From: Alicyclobacillus_A sp963788285
GTDB lineage: Bacteria > Bacillota > Bacilli > Alicyclobacillales > Alicyclobacillaceae
NCBI GenBank assembly: GCA_963788285.1
Contig: CAWBGB010000007.1
Location: forward strand, 372,001-436,000
DNA: 64,000 bases
Reading direction: 5' to 3'
Shown: positions 1 through 7,718 of the stretch, one piece after another
Numbering within the stretch: the stretch's first letter is position 1
Layout of the letters: the number at the start of each line of letters is the position of its first letter
Translations under genes and position numbers: made by a program
The notes under the pieces: generated by a model
The model's database searches: none
What the model was told of the DNA's origin: nothing
What the model saw: the letters and a program-made list of their open reading frames with translations, nothing else

Positions 1-1
1 G

Positions 2-397
2 CGAGGCGTGCTCACTGGATATTCGCTGCAATTCACCATTCGAAGCGCTGATGGGAGCCGCGCGGACATTGTCGAGGGGGAAGGTGTCGTGGAAGGTAAG
101 GTCTATCGTATCGGTCAACCGGCGGTGGACTACTTGTTTGAGCGCGAGGGTGTGAACAAAGGGCGATACCGGCCTACGTTTGTCGACGTTGCCACAGGCG
201 ACGGCCAAATGGTGCAGGCGTTGACGTTTGTCGTGTGCGACAAGCAACCAGAGATCCCGCCCCCGTACTGGTATGCCGAGGAGATCCTTCGCGGTGCCGC
301 CGGCACAGTTAGCCCACAGTATTTCCGCAAACTGCTGACCGATTTCCGAGGAAAATTTAACATGACGTTCCCCCACATGGAAGAGGAGGAGGCTTAA
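2..397 (+). CDS. gamma-glutamylcyclotransferase family protein (5' end outside window)
   Basis: The frame is open to the left edge, so the start codon lies upstream; about 130 residues are visible. The segment matches the C-terminal two thirds of the GGCT/AIG2-like fold: a GYSLQFTIRS strand, an ADIVEGEG strand, the VEGKVYRI turn, an acidic pair in FEREGVNKGRYRP (family position of the catalytic Glu), and the late PPPYWYAEEILRGA segment. Such enzymes release 5-oxoproline from gamma-glutamyl compounds in the cytosol. The N-terminal glycine-rich YGSN loop would be outside the window. The acidic tail EEEEA ends at TAA, 18 nt from the stop of the convergent transporter gene. The family call is solid; the true substrate is not visible. 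Confidence 0.8.
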   Translation, partial: RGVLTGYSLQFTIRSADGSRADIVEGEGVVEGKVYRIGQPAVDYLFEREGVNKGRYRPTFVDVATGDGQMVQALTFVVCDKQPEIPPPYWYAEEILRGAAGTVSPQYFRKLLTDFRGKFNMTFPHMEEEEA

Positions 398-415
398 GAG
401 GCCTCCTGCTCGTCA

Positions 416-1180
416 CTACACGAGTTTGACACCGCTAATAAGGATGAGTACAGACATCACGGTACGGAGGGGTCGTGACGGGACTTTCGCAGACAGCCAG
501 CTGCCAATGAGCACACCGGGTATGGAGCCCAGCAGGAGGTTCAGGGCCAGCATATAGTTAACGTTGCCCAGGCCTGCGTTCAATGCCCCGGCCGTCGTAG
601 CTAGCAGCAATGCATGGGCAATATCCGTACCGACCAGCTCGGCTCCTGACATACGGTAGAGGTACAAGAGCGCAATCGCAAATAGGGAACCGGAACCGAT
701 GGAGGTCAAGCCGACCAAAAACCCGAAGACGGCGCCTATGGTAATGGTGAGCAGCCGTTTTTGTTCTATCGCTTTCAGCTGCCAGCGATTGGTACGCAGT
801 TTTTTGTCAAAAAAGATGCGAACCAAAGTGGCGATGGCCACGAGGATCAATACGACGCCCAGCCCATGTTGGATGAGTGTTTCTTCGTTGTGAAACGCTC
901 GGCTGTAGATGTGCAATAACCCAATCGCAAGGGTAGCGCTCGGTAGGCTGCCGATGGCCAGGTACTTGACCGCTGTAACATTGATGGTCTTTTGCCGCCA
1001 ATGCTGTATGGTGCCGAACAATTTGGTGACCGAGTTATACGCTAAATCCGTCCCTACAGCAACGGACGGATGCACGCCGAGCAAGACGAGAAAAGGCGTC
1101 AACAGGGAGGCTGCACCGACTCCCGTGAGGCCCACAAGAAGCCCCACCAACAGGCCCATAATGACAATTCCAAGGCTCAT
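416..1180 (-). CDS. TauE/SafE (TSUP) family membrane transporter
   Basis: A 254-residue, strongly hydrophobic protein with the TSUP layout: two homologous halves of about four membrane helices each, with glycine-rich openings (GLLVGLLVGLTGVGAASLLTP near residue 10 and GAVFGFLVGLTSIGSGSLFA near 150). The family exports sulfite or organosulfonates or moves other small anions across the cytoplasmic membrane; the substrate here cannot be read from sequence. The ATG is preceded by a strong GGAGGAGG site with 6-nt spacing. The leader just upstream (1252-1320) can fold into a closed multi-branched structure, and the YiiX-like gene lies upstream in the same direction, so the two may be cotranscribed. 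It converges with the gene at the left edge. Confidence 0.85.
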   Translation of the reverse strand: MSLGIVIMGLLVGLLVGLTGVGAASLLTPFLVLLGVHPSVAVGTDLAYNSVTKLFGTIQHWRQKTINVTAVKYLAIGSLPSATLAIGLLHIYSRAFHNEETLIQHGLGVVLILVAIATLVRIFFDKKLRTNRWQLKAIEQKRLLTITIGAVFGFLVGLTSIGSGSLFAIALLYLYRMSGAELVGTDIAHALLLATTAGALNAGLGNVNYMLALNLLLGSIPGVLIGSWLSAKVPSRPLRTVMSVLILISGVKLV

Positions 1181-1251
1181 ATCTTTCCTCCTCCGCGCTG
1201 CTTCAGGGGTAACCTATGCGAGGAGGGCAGAACATGAGCATGTTTCAAGCA

Positions 1252-1320
1252 CGGACAAGCTCACGAATCTTCCGTTTGGTCACGGCACATGTACTCATGT
1301 GTGCAGATTTAGCTTGTCCG
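1252..1320 (-). promoter_or_regulatory. structured leader RNA candidate before the TSUP transporter gene
   Basis: Read on the minus strand, a perfect 10-bp stem (CGGACAAGCT with AGCTTGTCCG, 1311-1320 and 1252-1261) encloses two smaller hairpins, GCAC(AC)AUG/CAUGUGC and CCGU/ACGG, giving a three-way-junction shape. It starts directly after the stop of the upstream gene and ends about 70 nt before the TSUP start codon. No U-tract follows the stem, so it is not an ordinary intrinsic terminator. It matches no riboswitch class that I recognise. Confidence 0.35.
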
Positions 1321-1321
1321 A

Positions 1322-1798
1322 TTAAAACGTACCGACCTTACGCAAGAGTTTGGACGCAGCAAGATCTCCGGGGGTCGGGAAAGAAATCCCTGGGCAAAGG
1401 TCGACGTCGACCGATTTGTATGCGTCCGCCCATAGCGTAGAGCAATCAAAGCGACCGTGTTCATGGAACGGCACATCAATCCCGAGCAGAAAGTGTTCTG
1501 CTTCCCACGCAATCAGAAAGTAGTCGTATCCTGTACCCACCTGTTCGACGGCAAACTGGACAATCCGCTTTCGCTGGTCATCGGTGAGTAGGTCGCATGT
1601 GAACAAGTCTGAATGACCTTTGTAGGTGTCAATGCCCTGATAACTCGTCTTGCGAAATCCAAGTGATTCGATAAGCTCGTTTTCCTTGACAATGCCAGCT
1701 ACGTGGCTGTATTTGCTCCGCGAGACGACTTCAATGACTCGGTCCACAAAGCTTGTTCCGTGCACCAACAACAAGTCCGCGGTCTTCAGGGGAAGCAT
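1322..1798 (-). CDS. YiiX-like permuted papain-fold (NlpC/P60-related) hydrolase
   Basis: A 158-residue cytosolic-looking protein. The start at 1798 is chosen because GGAGGAGG sits 8 nt before this ATG; a longer frame to 1858 has no such site. The protein has the circularly permuted NlpC/P60 arrangement: an early RSKYSHVAGIV segment supplying the catalytic His and a late GRFDCSTLWADAY segment supplying the Cys. Relatives (YiiX/YebB group) are thought to be amidases or thioesterases acting on cell-wall or lipid-linked substrates. No signal peptide is visible. The TSUP gene follows on the same strand. The fold call is good; the reaction is unknown. Confidence 0.65.
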   Translation of the reverse strand: MLPLKTADLLLVHGTSFVDRVIEVVSRSKYSHVAGIVKENELIESLGFRKTSYQGIDTYKGHSDLFTCDLLTDDQRKRIVQFAVEQVGTGYDYFLIAWEAEHFLLGIDVPFHEHGRFDCSTLWADAYKSVDVDLCPGISFPTPGDLAASKLLRKVGTF

Positions 1799-2227
1799 GG
1801 CCAAGACCTCCTCCACATCCTGTCTTTCGTTTGTTTCAGAACTATTCAAGCTCAGCATAGCGATAGGGAGAGTCTTTCGAGCTGGATTCTGCCGTCTGTA
1901 CTTGCAATCCTGACGTTATTTTAAAAACATCTGACATTTCTATCGAATGCAAGGTACATTCACGATATTACCATGTCTGTGAGTACGACATGACCGCACA
2001 AACGTGAGTCGTGCGATGGTGAGCAGGGATGCATATGCAAATAAGGGGTGCGGATCTGACATCCGTACCCCTTATTCCTTGATTGTCACAGAGTAAGGCA
2101 GTTATCCCTGAGAGATTTCCCATGGTTATGTGATTGCAGAGATTTGAATCGGCATGCCTTCATGCCACTGTTCGACATTTCTCGGGAAATAATGACGTGG
2201 GAATTGCGGACATCATGTTTCCATTCC
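1799..2227. other. intergenic region without a gene
   Basis: Divided by the hairpin at 2040-2076. I see no convincing open frame with a ribosome site on either strand and no clean sigma-A promoter for the minus-strand hydrolase gene. The part 2080-2227 is downstream sequence of the MDR oxidoreductase gene. Confidence 0.5.
2040..2076. terminator. intrinsic terminator hairpin, probably bidirectional
   Basis: ATAAGGGGTGCGGAT pairs with ATCCGTACCCCTTAT around a 5-nt loop (one G-T pair). It lies downstream of the minus-strand MDR gene; A/T-rich ends flank both sides. Confidence 0.65.
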
Positions 2228-3259
2228 TCATTCCGGATCCGAGACGTGGACCAGTTGTTTCCCGATGTTATCCCCACGAAATAAACCAAGGAAGGCGTCC
2301 ACCGCATTCTCCAAGCCTTCGACAATGTGTTCGGAATATTTGAGTTTTCCTTCCCGTAACCACTGCGACAACGCTTGAATTCCTTCCGCGGATCGCTTGG
2401 CGTATTGAGTTACAATGAATCCCTTGACCATGGCGCTCTTAATCAGCAACTGTGTGAAGAGTCGCGGACCAACGTCCACTTTGTCGAGGTTGTACTGCGC
2501 AATCTGTCCGCACAACACAATCCTCGCGTTGGTGTTAATCCGATAGATCACCGCGTCGGTGACATCCCCACCCACGTTGTCAAAGTACACGTCCACGCCG
2601 TTTGGACATGCTTCCTTCAACGCGGCGTGCAAATTGTCCGTTTTGTAGTTCACAGCAGCATCAAAACCCAACTCGTCCACGAGGTATCGAACTTTGATTT
2701 CCGACCCAGCAATACCGACGACGCGGCATCCCTTGATCTTCGCAATCTGCCCAACGACGGAACCCACCGCTCCAGCAGCTCCAGATACAACAACGGTCTC
2801 GCCAGGTTGCGGTTTTCCAATGTCCAACAGGCCAAAATAGGCAGTGAGGCCAGGCATGCCGAGGACTCCGAGTGTAGTGGTAATGGGGCCCGCAGCAGGG
2901 TCGATTTTCCTCAACCTTTGTCCATCGGAGACAGAATATCTGGCCCAGCCCAGTTCGGCGGTGACGAGGTCGCCCACGCGAAAATTCTCGTTACGGCTTT
3001 GTACTACCTGTCCTACTACGCCTCCGGTCAACACTTCACCGACTGGGAAAGGGGCGACATACGACTTTGCATCGCTCATCCGGCCACGCATGTACGGATC
3101 TACCGAAAGGTAGAGCGTCTTGATGAGCAATTCGCCGTCCTTCGGGACTGGAACGTCTTCCTCGACAAATTGGAAGTTTTCCATCGTAGGCATCCCTGTT
3201 GGCAGACTTTTCAATAGAATTTTCAGGTTCTTTTTCGCATTTTCCGCCACGCGCATCAC
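2228..3259 (-). CDS. zinc-independent MDR family NADP-dependent oxidoreductase (YfmJ/CurA-like)
   Basis: 343 residues, the usual length for the leukotriene B4 12-hydroxydehydrogenase / YfmJ branch of medium-chain reductases. Visible landmarks: the VDPYMRGRM segment near residue 60 typical of this branch, the NADP-binding GAAGAVGSVVGQIAK turn near 160, and VDVYFDNVGGD. These enzymes reduce the alkenal or enone double bond of reactive carbonyls with NADPH, a detoxification role, in the cytosol. The start may be GTG at 3259 or the next codon, ATG at 3256; AGAAAGG precedes both. The gene stands alone, divergent from the small monooxygenase gene, and ends before the 2040 hairpin. Confidence 0.85.
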   Translation of the reverse strand: MMRVAENAKKNLKILLKSLPTGMPTMENFQFVEEDVPVPKDGELLIKTLYLSVDPYMRGRMSDAKSYVAPFPVGEVLTGGVVGQVVQSRNENFRVGDLVTAELGWARYSVSDGQRLRKIDPAAGPITTTLGVLGMPGLTAYFGLLDIGKPQPGETVVVSGAAGAVGSVVGQIAKIKGCRVVGIAGSEIKVRYLVDELGFDAAVNYKTDNLHAALKEACPNGVDVYFDNVGGDVTDAVIYRINTNARIVLCGQIAQYNLDKVDVGPRLFTQLLIKSAMVKGFIVTQYAKRSAEGIQALSQWLREGKLKYSEHIVEGLENAVDAFLGLFRGDNIGKQLVHVSDPE

Positions 3260-3362
3260 ACCTTTCTGGCAGCTAGAATATCACATCGCATGGTCGCATG
3301 TAATGTTCTCCAGCTACACATACACTGGTGTATTGTAAAATCCCCGTTGGGAGGGGATGCAC

Positions 3363-3680
3363 GTGAGCGGTATTGCGAAAACACCTCAACCACCGTACTA
3401 CGCCGTTATTTTTACGTCCGAGCGGACGGAAGGGGATAACGGGTATGGGGCGATGGCAGGTGAAATGCTCGAACTGGCCAAACACCAACCAGGATTCTTA
3501 GGTGTCGAAAGTGCCAGAGAAGGACTAGGCATTACAGTTTCCTACTGGGCCTCGTTAGAGGCCATTCGAAACTGGAAGGAGACGTCTCGGCATCAAATGG
3601 CTCAGCAAAAAGGGAAAAACAAAATGGTACAAAGCGTACAAGACACGGATTGGCAAGGTCGAGAGAGACTACGACTTTGA
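3363..3680 (+). CDS. antibiotic biosynthesis monooxygenase (ABM) domain protein, C-terminus apparently frameshifted
   Basis: About 105 residues with the ferredoxin-like ABM fold: YYAVIFTSERT, then an amphipathic helix MLELAKHQPGFLGVESAR, GITVSYWASLEAI and WKETSRHQMAQ. Members range from quinone/polyketide monooxygenases to heme-degrading enzymes; small cytosolic ones like this (YqjZ type) are mostly uncharacterised. GGGAGGGG favours GTG 3363 over the adjacent ATG 3357. After the A-rich stretch at 3606-3624 the frame loses the family C-terminus, yet the +1 frame restores it (KWYKAYKTR then VERDYDFEKL) ending at TAA 3688-3690. One extra base in a homopolymer would explain this. The gene lies between two minus-strand genes. 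Confidence 0.6.
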   Translation: MSGIAKTPQPPYYAVIFTSERTEGDNGYGAMAGEMLELAKHQPGFLGVESAREGLGITVSYWASLEAIRNWKETSRHQMAQQKGKNKMVQSVQDTDWQGRERLRL

Positions 3681-3746
3681 GAAACTGTAACGAATCGCCT
3701 CGGCGGTTTGTTTTGTTACTGCAATCTGTGCGTGATACGCATAGAG

Positions 3747-4982
3747 CTATGCCCGCCTGCGCACTTCATAAATCGCGAATTTCAGGTAGTGCCCTTCGTC
3801 GACCCCGGCGATTTCAGGGTGATCTTTCCCGGCAGTGGACCAGTGTACAAGGCGCAAGACTTTGTGGGCGTCCACCGCTGCAGACAAGATGGTCTCTCGA
3901 AAAAGATCTGGGTTCATATGGTAGGAACAACTCGCGGTCACGAGGTAACCACCGTCTCGAAGCAGCTTCATGCCACGCAGGTTGATCTCTTTGTATCCGC
4001 GTACGGCACCTTCCAGGGCGCGGCGGGATTTGGCGAAAGCAGGGGGATCGAGAATGACCACGTCGTACTGTTTTCCTTCCCGTTCAGCCTCTCTCAGGAA
4101 ATCGAACGCATTGGCCACTTCGAACTGCACCCTGTCCGTATAACCGTTTAACGCAACATTTTTCCGCGCGACTTCGATGGCTGGCTCAGAGATATCGACT
4201 GCAGTCACGTGCTTCGCTCCGTAGTGGAGTGCGTGCACCGTGAAGGAACCGGTGTGGCAGAAACACTCCAACACTTCCGCGCCGTCTGCATAGGGGATGT
4301 CCAGTGCAGATGAACCGCTGCGGTGCCAGGAATGCATGAGCGGGCGGATGGCCGCGCGATTTTCGCGCTGATCAAAGAAGTAACCGGTCTTCTGGCCTTC
4401 TCGCACGTCGACCAAAAATTTGAGCCCGTTCTCGACAATCTCCACTTCTTCTGGAACGTCGCCAAACCAGACCCCGGCCTCCAAGGACAAACCCTCCAGT
4501 CTGCGTACAGGCACGTCGTTCCTCAGAAACACGCCACGCGGCTGAAACACATCAAGGAGGGCCTGCAGAATCCATTCTTTGCGTGCTTCCATTCCAAAAG
4601 CGAGCAGTTGAACAACGAGAATGTCGTCGTACTTGTCCACAATGAGGCCCGGCAGAAAATCCGCCTCGCCGTAGATGGCGCGGCAGGCTTTGGTGTTGTC
4701 AAGGAAGCGTTGGCGATACGCCCAAGCTTCGCGAACCCTCTCTTGAAAGAATGCAGCGTCAATTTCCTTGTCCCGTTGATATGTCAACACACGAGCGATG
4801 ATTTGTGAATTTGGATTTGTGTATCCCCTGGCTAGAAACACGCCTTTGTGATTGAAGATATCCACCGTGTCGCCTGGTTCGAGATGTCCCTCGATGTGCT
4901 CCACTTCACTTTGATATACCCAGGGATGGCCACTTTCCAAGCGTTTCCGCCGAGAACGCTGCAAATAAATTCGAGCAGTCAC
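3747..4982 (-). CDS. class I SAM-dependent rRNA methyltransferase (RlmI/YccW type)
   Basis: 411 residues from a GTG at 4982 chosen for the AGAGGAG site 5-6 nt upstream; an in-frame extension to 5045 lacks one. Order of parts: an N-terminal PUA-like RNA-binding domain (RSRRKRLESGHPWVYQSE and LARGYTNPNSQIIARVL), a middle EEHP-like linker, then a Rossmann methyltransferase domain with VLECFCHTGSFTVHA (SAM loop), AVDISEPAIEVARKN and the catalytic DPPAFAKS motif. RlmI makes 5-methylcytosine in 23S rRNA; whether this homolog hits the same base is inference. It stands alone between plus-strand genes. Confidence 0.88.
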   Translation of the reverse strand: MTARIYLQRSRRKRLESGHPWVYQSEVEHIEGHLEPGDTVDIFNHKGVFLARGYTNPNSQIIARVLTYQRDKEIDAAFFQERVREAWAYRQRFLDNTKACRAIYGEADFLPGLIVDKYDDILVVQLLAFGMEARKEWILQALLDVFQPRGVFLRNDVPVRRLEGLSLEAGVWFGDVPEEVEIVENGLKFLVDVREGQKTGYFFDQRENRAAIRPLMHSWHRSGSSALDIPYADGAEVLECFCHTGSFTVHALHYGAKHVTAVDISEPAIEVARKNVALNGYTDRVQFEVANAFDFLREAEREGKQYDVVILDPPAFAKSRRALEGAVRGYKEINLRGMKLLRDGGYLVTASCSYHMNPDLFRETILSAAVDAHKVLRLVHWSTAGKDHPEIAGVDEGHYLKFAIYEVRRRA

Positions 4983-5237
4983 GCAATCTCCTCTTTTCCA
5001 CTGGACCCATGGCGGTCGAATTGAAGCAAGTTCTCCATGTATCATATCCTACATTTCGTGCGAATTCACAAAGTGGACGGAGGCGGTAGGGAATCGATAT
5101 GTCTCCAGTGCGATGATGTGGGCGAAGAGCGCAACCGAAGGCTGTGCACCTCGGGTTCGACATGCTGCGATTCCTGCCGAGTATTCTCTGTAGCCCTGAC
5201 GATCATACTACGATTACATCTGCGGAGGAGGGACACC

Positions 5238-5555
5238 ATGGTGAATCGGACGGAGCATCACACCAAAGTGTCGGAGCTAGGCTTCAGCGTCAGCGACGAA
5301 GACTTTCCGGCGGTGATTCAATATGCAGGAGAGTGGACGCTGACTGGTCAAGGCCCTGTGCCGAACAACTTTTGGGCGGTGACCATTGACGGGGAAGGCA
5401 TTCCTTTTTCAGGGCATCCCAGTCCTAGGCAGATTCTCGATGAGACCAACAGAGAGGGATTGAATTGTGCCTATGTGGCACCATACGGCCGCTACGTGGA
5501 GGGGAAACTGGATGGAGTCCAGCTTCACGACTGGATTCGGGAACATCGCCACTGA
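5238..5555 (+). CDS. hypothetical protein, 105 aa
   Basis: The ATG follows GGAGGAGGG at good spacing, so this is very likely a real gene. The product is soluble, acidic and ends in a His/Arg-rich tail (HDWIREHRH). It has aromatic-rich turns (GEWTLTGQGPVPNNFWAV, APYGRYVEGKL) and no signal peptide or membrane segment. I do not recognise the family. It sits upstream of the tRNA cluster with about 170 nt between. Confidence 0.6.
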   Translation: MVNRTEHHTKVSELGFSVSDEDFPAVIQYAGEWTLTGQGPVPNNFWAVTIDGEGIPFSGHPSPRQILDETNREGLNCAYVAPYGRYVEGKLDGVQLHDWIREHRH

Positions 5556-5725
5556 AACGGTATATTCGATGCATGTTACAGCAACGCCCCGTGATTGCAG
5601 AAACCAATGCACCTGCGGGGCGCACTGTTTATCTTGAGTGGGCGACATTTCCTGATGACCATGACTTGACGGAAGGTGCAAGTTCGTGATAATGTACACC
5701 TTGTTGTCTCACCGAAAAGGGACGC

Positions 5726-5801
5726 GGGGGTATAGCTCAGTTGGGAGAGCACCTGCCTTGCAAGCAGGGGGTCGTCGGTTCGAATCCGTCTACCTCCACC
5801 A
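5726..5801 (+). tRNA. tRNA-Ala (TGC)
   Basis: 76 nt cloverleaf with encoded CCA: acceptor GGGGGTA/TACCTCC, D arm GCTC/GAGC, anticodon loop CTTGCAA with TGC, T arm GTCGG-TTCGAAT-CCGTC. First of a four-tRNA run. Confidence 0.97.
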
Positions 5802-5837
5802 CTCACCTTTTCAAAGGTGTCCGCAGACATGCGGAAC

Positions 5838-5913
5838 GGGCGGTTAGCTCAGTTGGGAGAGCACCTGCCTTACAAGCAGGGGGTCAGCGGTTCGAGCCCG
5901 TTACCGCCCACCA
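5838..5913 (+). tRNA. tRNA-Val (TAC)
   Basis: 76 nt with encoded CCA: acceptor GGGCGGT/ACCGCCC, anticodon loop CTTACAA giving TAC. Its D and anticodon stems are nearly the same as the preceding tRNA-Ala. Confidence 0.97.
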
Positions 5914-5928
5914 TCTTCATAACAATAG

Positions 5929-6004
5929 CGCGGGGTGGAGCAGTTGGCAGCTCGTCGGGCTCATAACCCGAAGGTCGCAGGTTCGAGTCCTGCCCCCGCA
6001 ACCA
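5929..6004 (+). tRNA. initiator tRNA-fMet (CAT), copy 1
   Basis: 76 nt. Initiator marks are visible: a C1-A72 mismatch (CGCGGGG opposite CCCCGCA) and the three G-C pairs at the base of the anticodon stem (CGGG-CTCATAA-CCCG). CCA is encoded. A second copy lies at 7563. Confidence 0.96.
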
Positions 6005-6007
6005 AAT

Positions 6008-6084
6008 GGAGCTGTGGTGTAGAGGCCTAACATGCCTGCCTGTCACGCAGGAGATCGCGGGTTCGAATCCCGTCAGCTCCGCCA
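6008..6084 (+). tRNA. tRNA-Asp (GTC)
   Basis: 77 nt with encoded CCA; acceptor GGAGCTG/CAGCTCC, anticodon loop CTGTCAC giving GTC. Only 3 nt separate it from the initiator tRNA, so they are surely one transcript. A short hairpin follows. Confidence 0.97.
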
Positions 6085-6087
6085 AGC

Positions 6088-6109
6088 AAAGGACGCGTAA
6101 GCGTCCTTT
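6088..6109 (+). terminator. hairpin after tRNA-Asp
   Basis: AAAGGACGC, loop GTAA, GCGTCCTTT followed by a weak T-rich stretch; it would end the Ala-Val-fMet-Asp transcript. Confidence 0.6.
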
Positions 6110-6342
6110 CTGCGTTGACAGGGGCGTACCGCGCGGACGCGCGTGACAGCTGCAATGAGCACGGGAGCTGTCTTCACCGTTAAGGTGTTGCATTGAAGGA
6201 TATGCATCCGTAGGCAATCGACCCTCTCACAATAAATCTCCTACGAATACCTGTCCAACAATTTCTCATCTCGTCTTTTCTGGGCGGTCTAGTATACATT
6301 TTGTGTGATGCGCGTAACTTAGAGAACAAGGGGTCAAGAACC

Positions 6343-6612
6343 TTGAAAAAGACAGGAATTTTCACATCTATACTGTTGCGCTCGTGGGGTGCGGAACTGG
6401 TTCCAACTCGACATGCAACAATGCAACAACAGGTGGATCTGATAACCAGCTAACCATCACCGTGGCGGCAGACACCACCTTCCCGACGTTTGAAAGGATG
6501 GCAGGGCGGAAACATCGTTGGTTTTGACACCGTTATGATTAAAGACATCATTGCTGTGGAACATCTGAAGATCAATGAAATTAAAGCGATGCCTTTCCGG
6601 GGCTGATTCCGG
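6343..6612 (+). pseudogene. amino-acid ABC transporter substrate-binding lipoprotein, N-terminal remnant
   Basis: A TTG with AAGGGGT upstream begins a signal peptide; after a frameshift the lipobox ALVGCGTGSN and the mature start QLTITVAADTTFPTFE are legible, then after another shift GGNIVGFD, VMIKDI and LKINEIKAMPF. This is the opening third of a GlnH/ArtP-type periplasmic-like binding lipoprotein. The rest is missing: at the shared LIPAL peptide the sequence passes into the 3' part of a permease gene. Dead by at least two frameshifts and a deletion. Confidence 0.75.
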
Positions 6613-6743
6613 CACTCGTCAACCAGTTTGCACACACCATTAAGGATATGTCGTTGTTGGAACCAATCGGTTTCGTGGAATTGATGTATCAGGGGCAAAT
6701 TATCGTTTCCGAGAACTCGGGTCCTGACAATTCGTCCGGATAG
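6605..6743 (+). pseudogene. amino-acid ABC transporter permease, C-terminal remnant
   Basis: GLIPALVNQFAHTIKDMSL and PIGFVELMYQGQIIVSEN match the end of HisM/GlnP-type permeases (conserved LPALxNxFxxxxKDTSL and IGxxELxxQGQ). The N-terminal membrane helices are gone. It is fused to the binding-protein remnant on its left and is followed by an inverted ATPase fragment. Confidence 0.72.
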
Positions 6744-7080
6744 CTCGCTTGCTTGTCTGTGCCCTACTTTCGCCAACAGTTGACGTGCCAGTTCTTCGCT
6801 TTCTTCGCGCGATTTCCCGAGCACCTTGCGCGGCCCAATGGTAATGTTATCGAGCACCGTAAGATAGGGACAACAACAACGCGTGGCCTGGCGATGAAGC
6901 CGGATGACATCCTTTTTGACGAACCGACTTCAGCGCTGGATCCAGAGATGGTAGGCGAAGTGCTGCAAGTCATGAAAGACCTCGCGAGAGAGGGCATGAC
7001 CATAGTTGTAGCGACACACGAAATGGGGTTTGCCCACGAAGTCGGCGACTGTGCCATTTTCATAGATGATGGCGTGGAGG
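6738..7080. pseudogene. amino-acid ABC transporter ATPase remnant containing an internal inversion
   Basis: Positions 6866 down to 6738 on the minus strand encode TVLDNITIGPRKV to LLAKVG and ELSG, the helical middle of a GlnQ-type ATPase. From about 6873 the plus strand continues with QQQRVA, then, after a shift, LAMKPDDILFDEPTSALDPE (Walker B, D-loop) and VVATHEMGFAHEVGD (H-loop). So the middle piece has flipped in place. The Walker A part is absent. Together with the two preceding remnants this was a glnH-glnP-glnQ-like operon. Confidence 0.75.
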
Positions 7081-7281
7081 CCGTAGCAGCTTTCATCCGA
7101 AGATGCTCACCAAAGTCCTGGTCTACGCATATACCCAGAAGATCTACTCCTCCCACCAAATCGCTAAGGCGCTTCGCGAGAATATTCCCTTCATGTGGCT
7201 CGCTGCACGACAGACTCCAGACTTTCGAACCATTAATCGATTCCGTTCGCAACGAATGAAAGGTCTCATCGATGTGCTCCA
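7076..7281 (+). mobile_element. IS1182-family transposase fragment
   Basis: In one frame GGRSSFHPKMLTKVLVYAY, TQKIYSSHQIAKALREN, IPFMWLAARQ and PDFRTINRFRSQRMKG match the N-terminal region of IS1182 transposases. Both ends are cut: it begins inside the ATPase remnant and loses similarity after LIDVLH. The DDE catalytic part is absent, so it is inactive. It marks past transposition next to the tRNA genes. Confidence 0.75.
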
Positions 7282-7423
7282 CGGTACCACCACTTTCCCT
7301 AAAAGATCCGGTATAGTATCTGCGTTTTACGGACATCCTACACAGTAGTTCCATGAGCCATTTGAAAAATCCGAGAGGTTTTTCTTGTTTAGAAATTAAT
7401 GTAACAAAATCGTTTGTCGAGAC

Positions 7424-7452
7424 TTGACGAATGGAGTCGAATTATGTTAAAT
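7424..7452 (+). promoter_or_regulatory. sigma-A promoter for tRNA-Lys/fMet
   Basis: TTGACG (7424-7429), 17-nt spacer, TTAAAT (7447-7452); expected start about 20 nt before tRNA-Lys. Confidence 0.65.
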
Positions 7453-7475
7453 TGTATCCCGTTGTTCCGTTCATC

Positions 7476-7551
7476 GGGTCATTAGCTCAATTGGTAGAGC
7501 ATCCGACTCTTAATCGGCAGGTTGAAGGTTCGAGTCCTTCATGACCCACCA
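7476..7551 (+). tRNA. tRNA-Lys (CTT)
   Basis: 76 nt with encoded CCA; acceptor GGGTCAT/ATGACCC, anticodon loop CTCTTAA giving CTT. The outermost anticodon-stem pair is a T-C mismatch. Confidence 0.95.
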
Positions 7552-7562
7552 GGTACATACGA

Positions 7563-7638
7563 CGCGGGGTGGAGCAGTTGGCAGCTCGTCGGGCTCATAA
7601 CCCGAAGGTCGCAGGTTCAAGTCCTGCCCCCGCAACCA
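7563..7638 (+). tRNA. initiator tRNA-fMet (CAT), copy 2
   Basis: Identical to the copy at 5929 except for one T-loop base (TTCAAGT instead of TTCGAGT, position 57). It keeps the C1-A72 mismatch and the G-C-rich anticodon stem. Confidence 0.95.
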
Positions 7639-7644
7639 AGACAA

Positions 7645-7683
7645 AAGCAACCCCTTCTCGACATGATCGAGAAGGGGTTGCTT
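7645..7683 (+). terminator. strong intrinsic terminator after the second tRNA pair
   Basis: A 17-bp perfect stem (AAGCAACCCCTTCTCGA with its complement) around a 5-nt loop, then TT-rich sequence; also positioned to stop the convergent YhgE transcript. Confidence 0.85.
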
Positions 7684-7718
7684 GTTATTCAGGCGCGGCG
7701 CGATGTTGCGCACATGAT

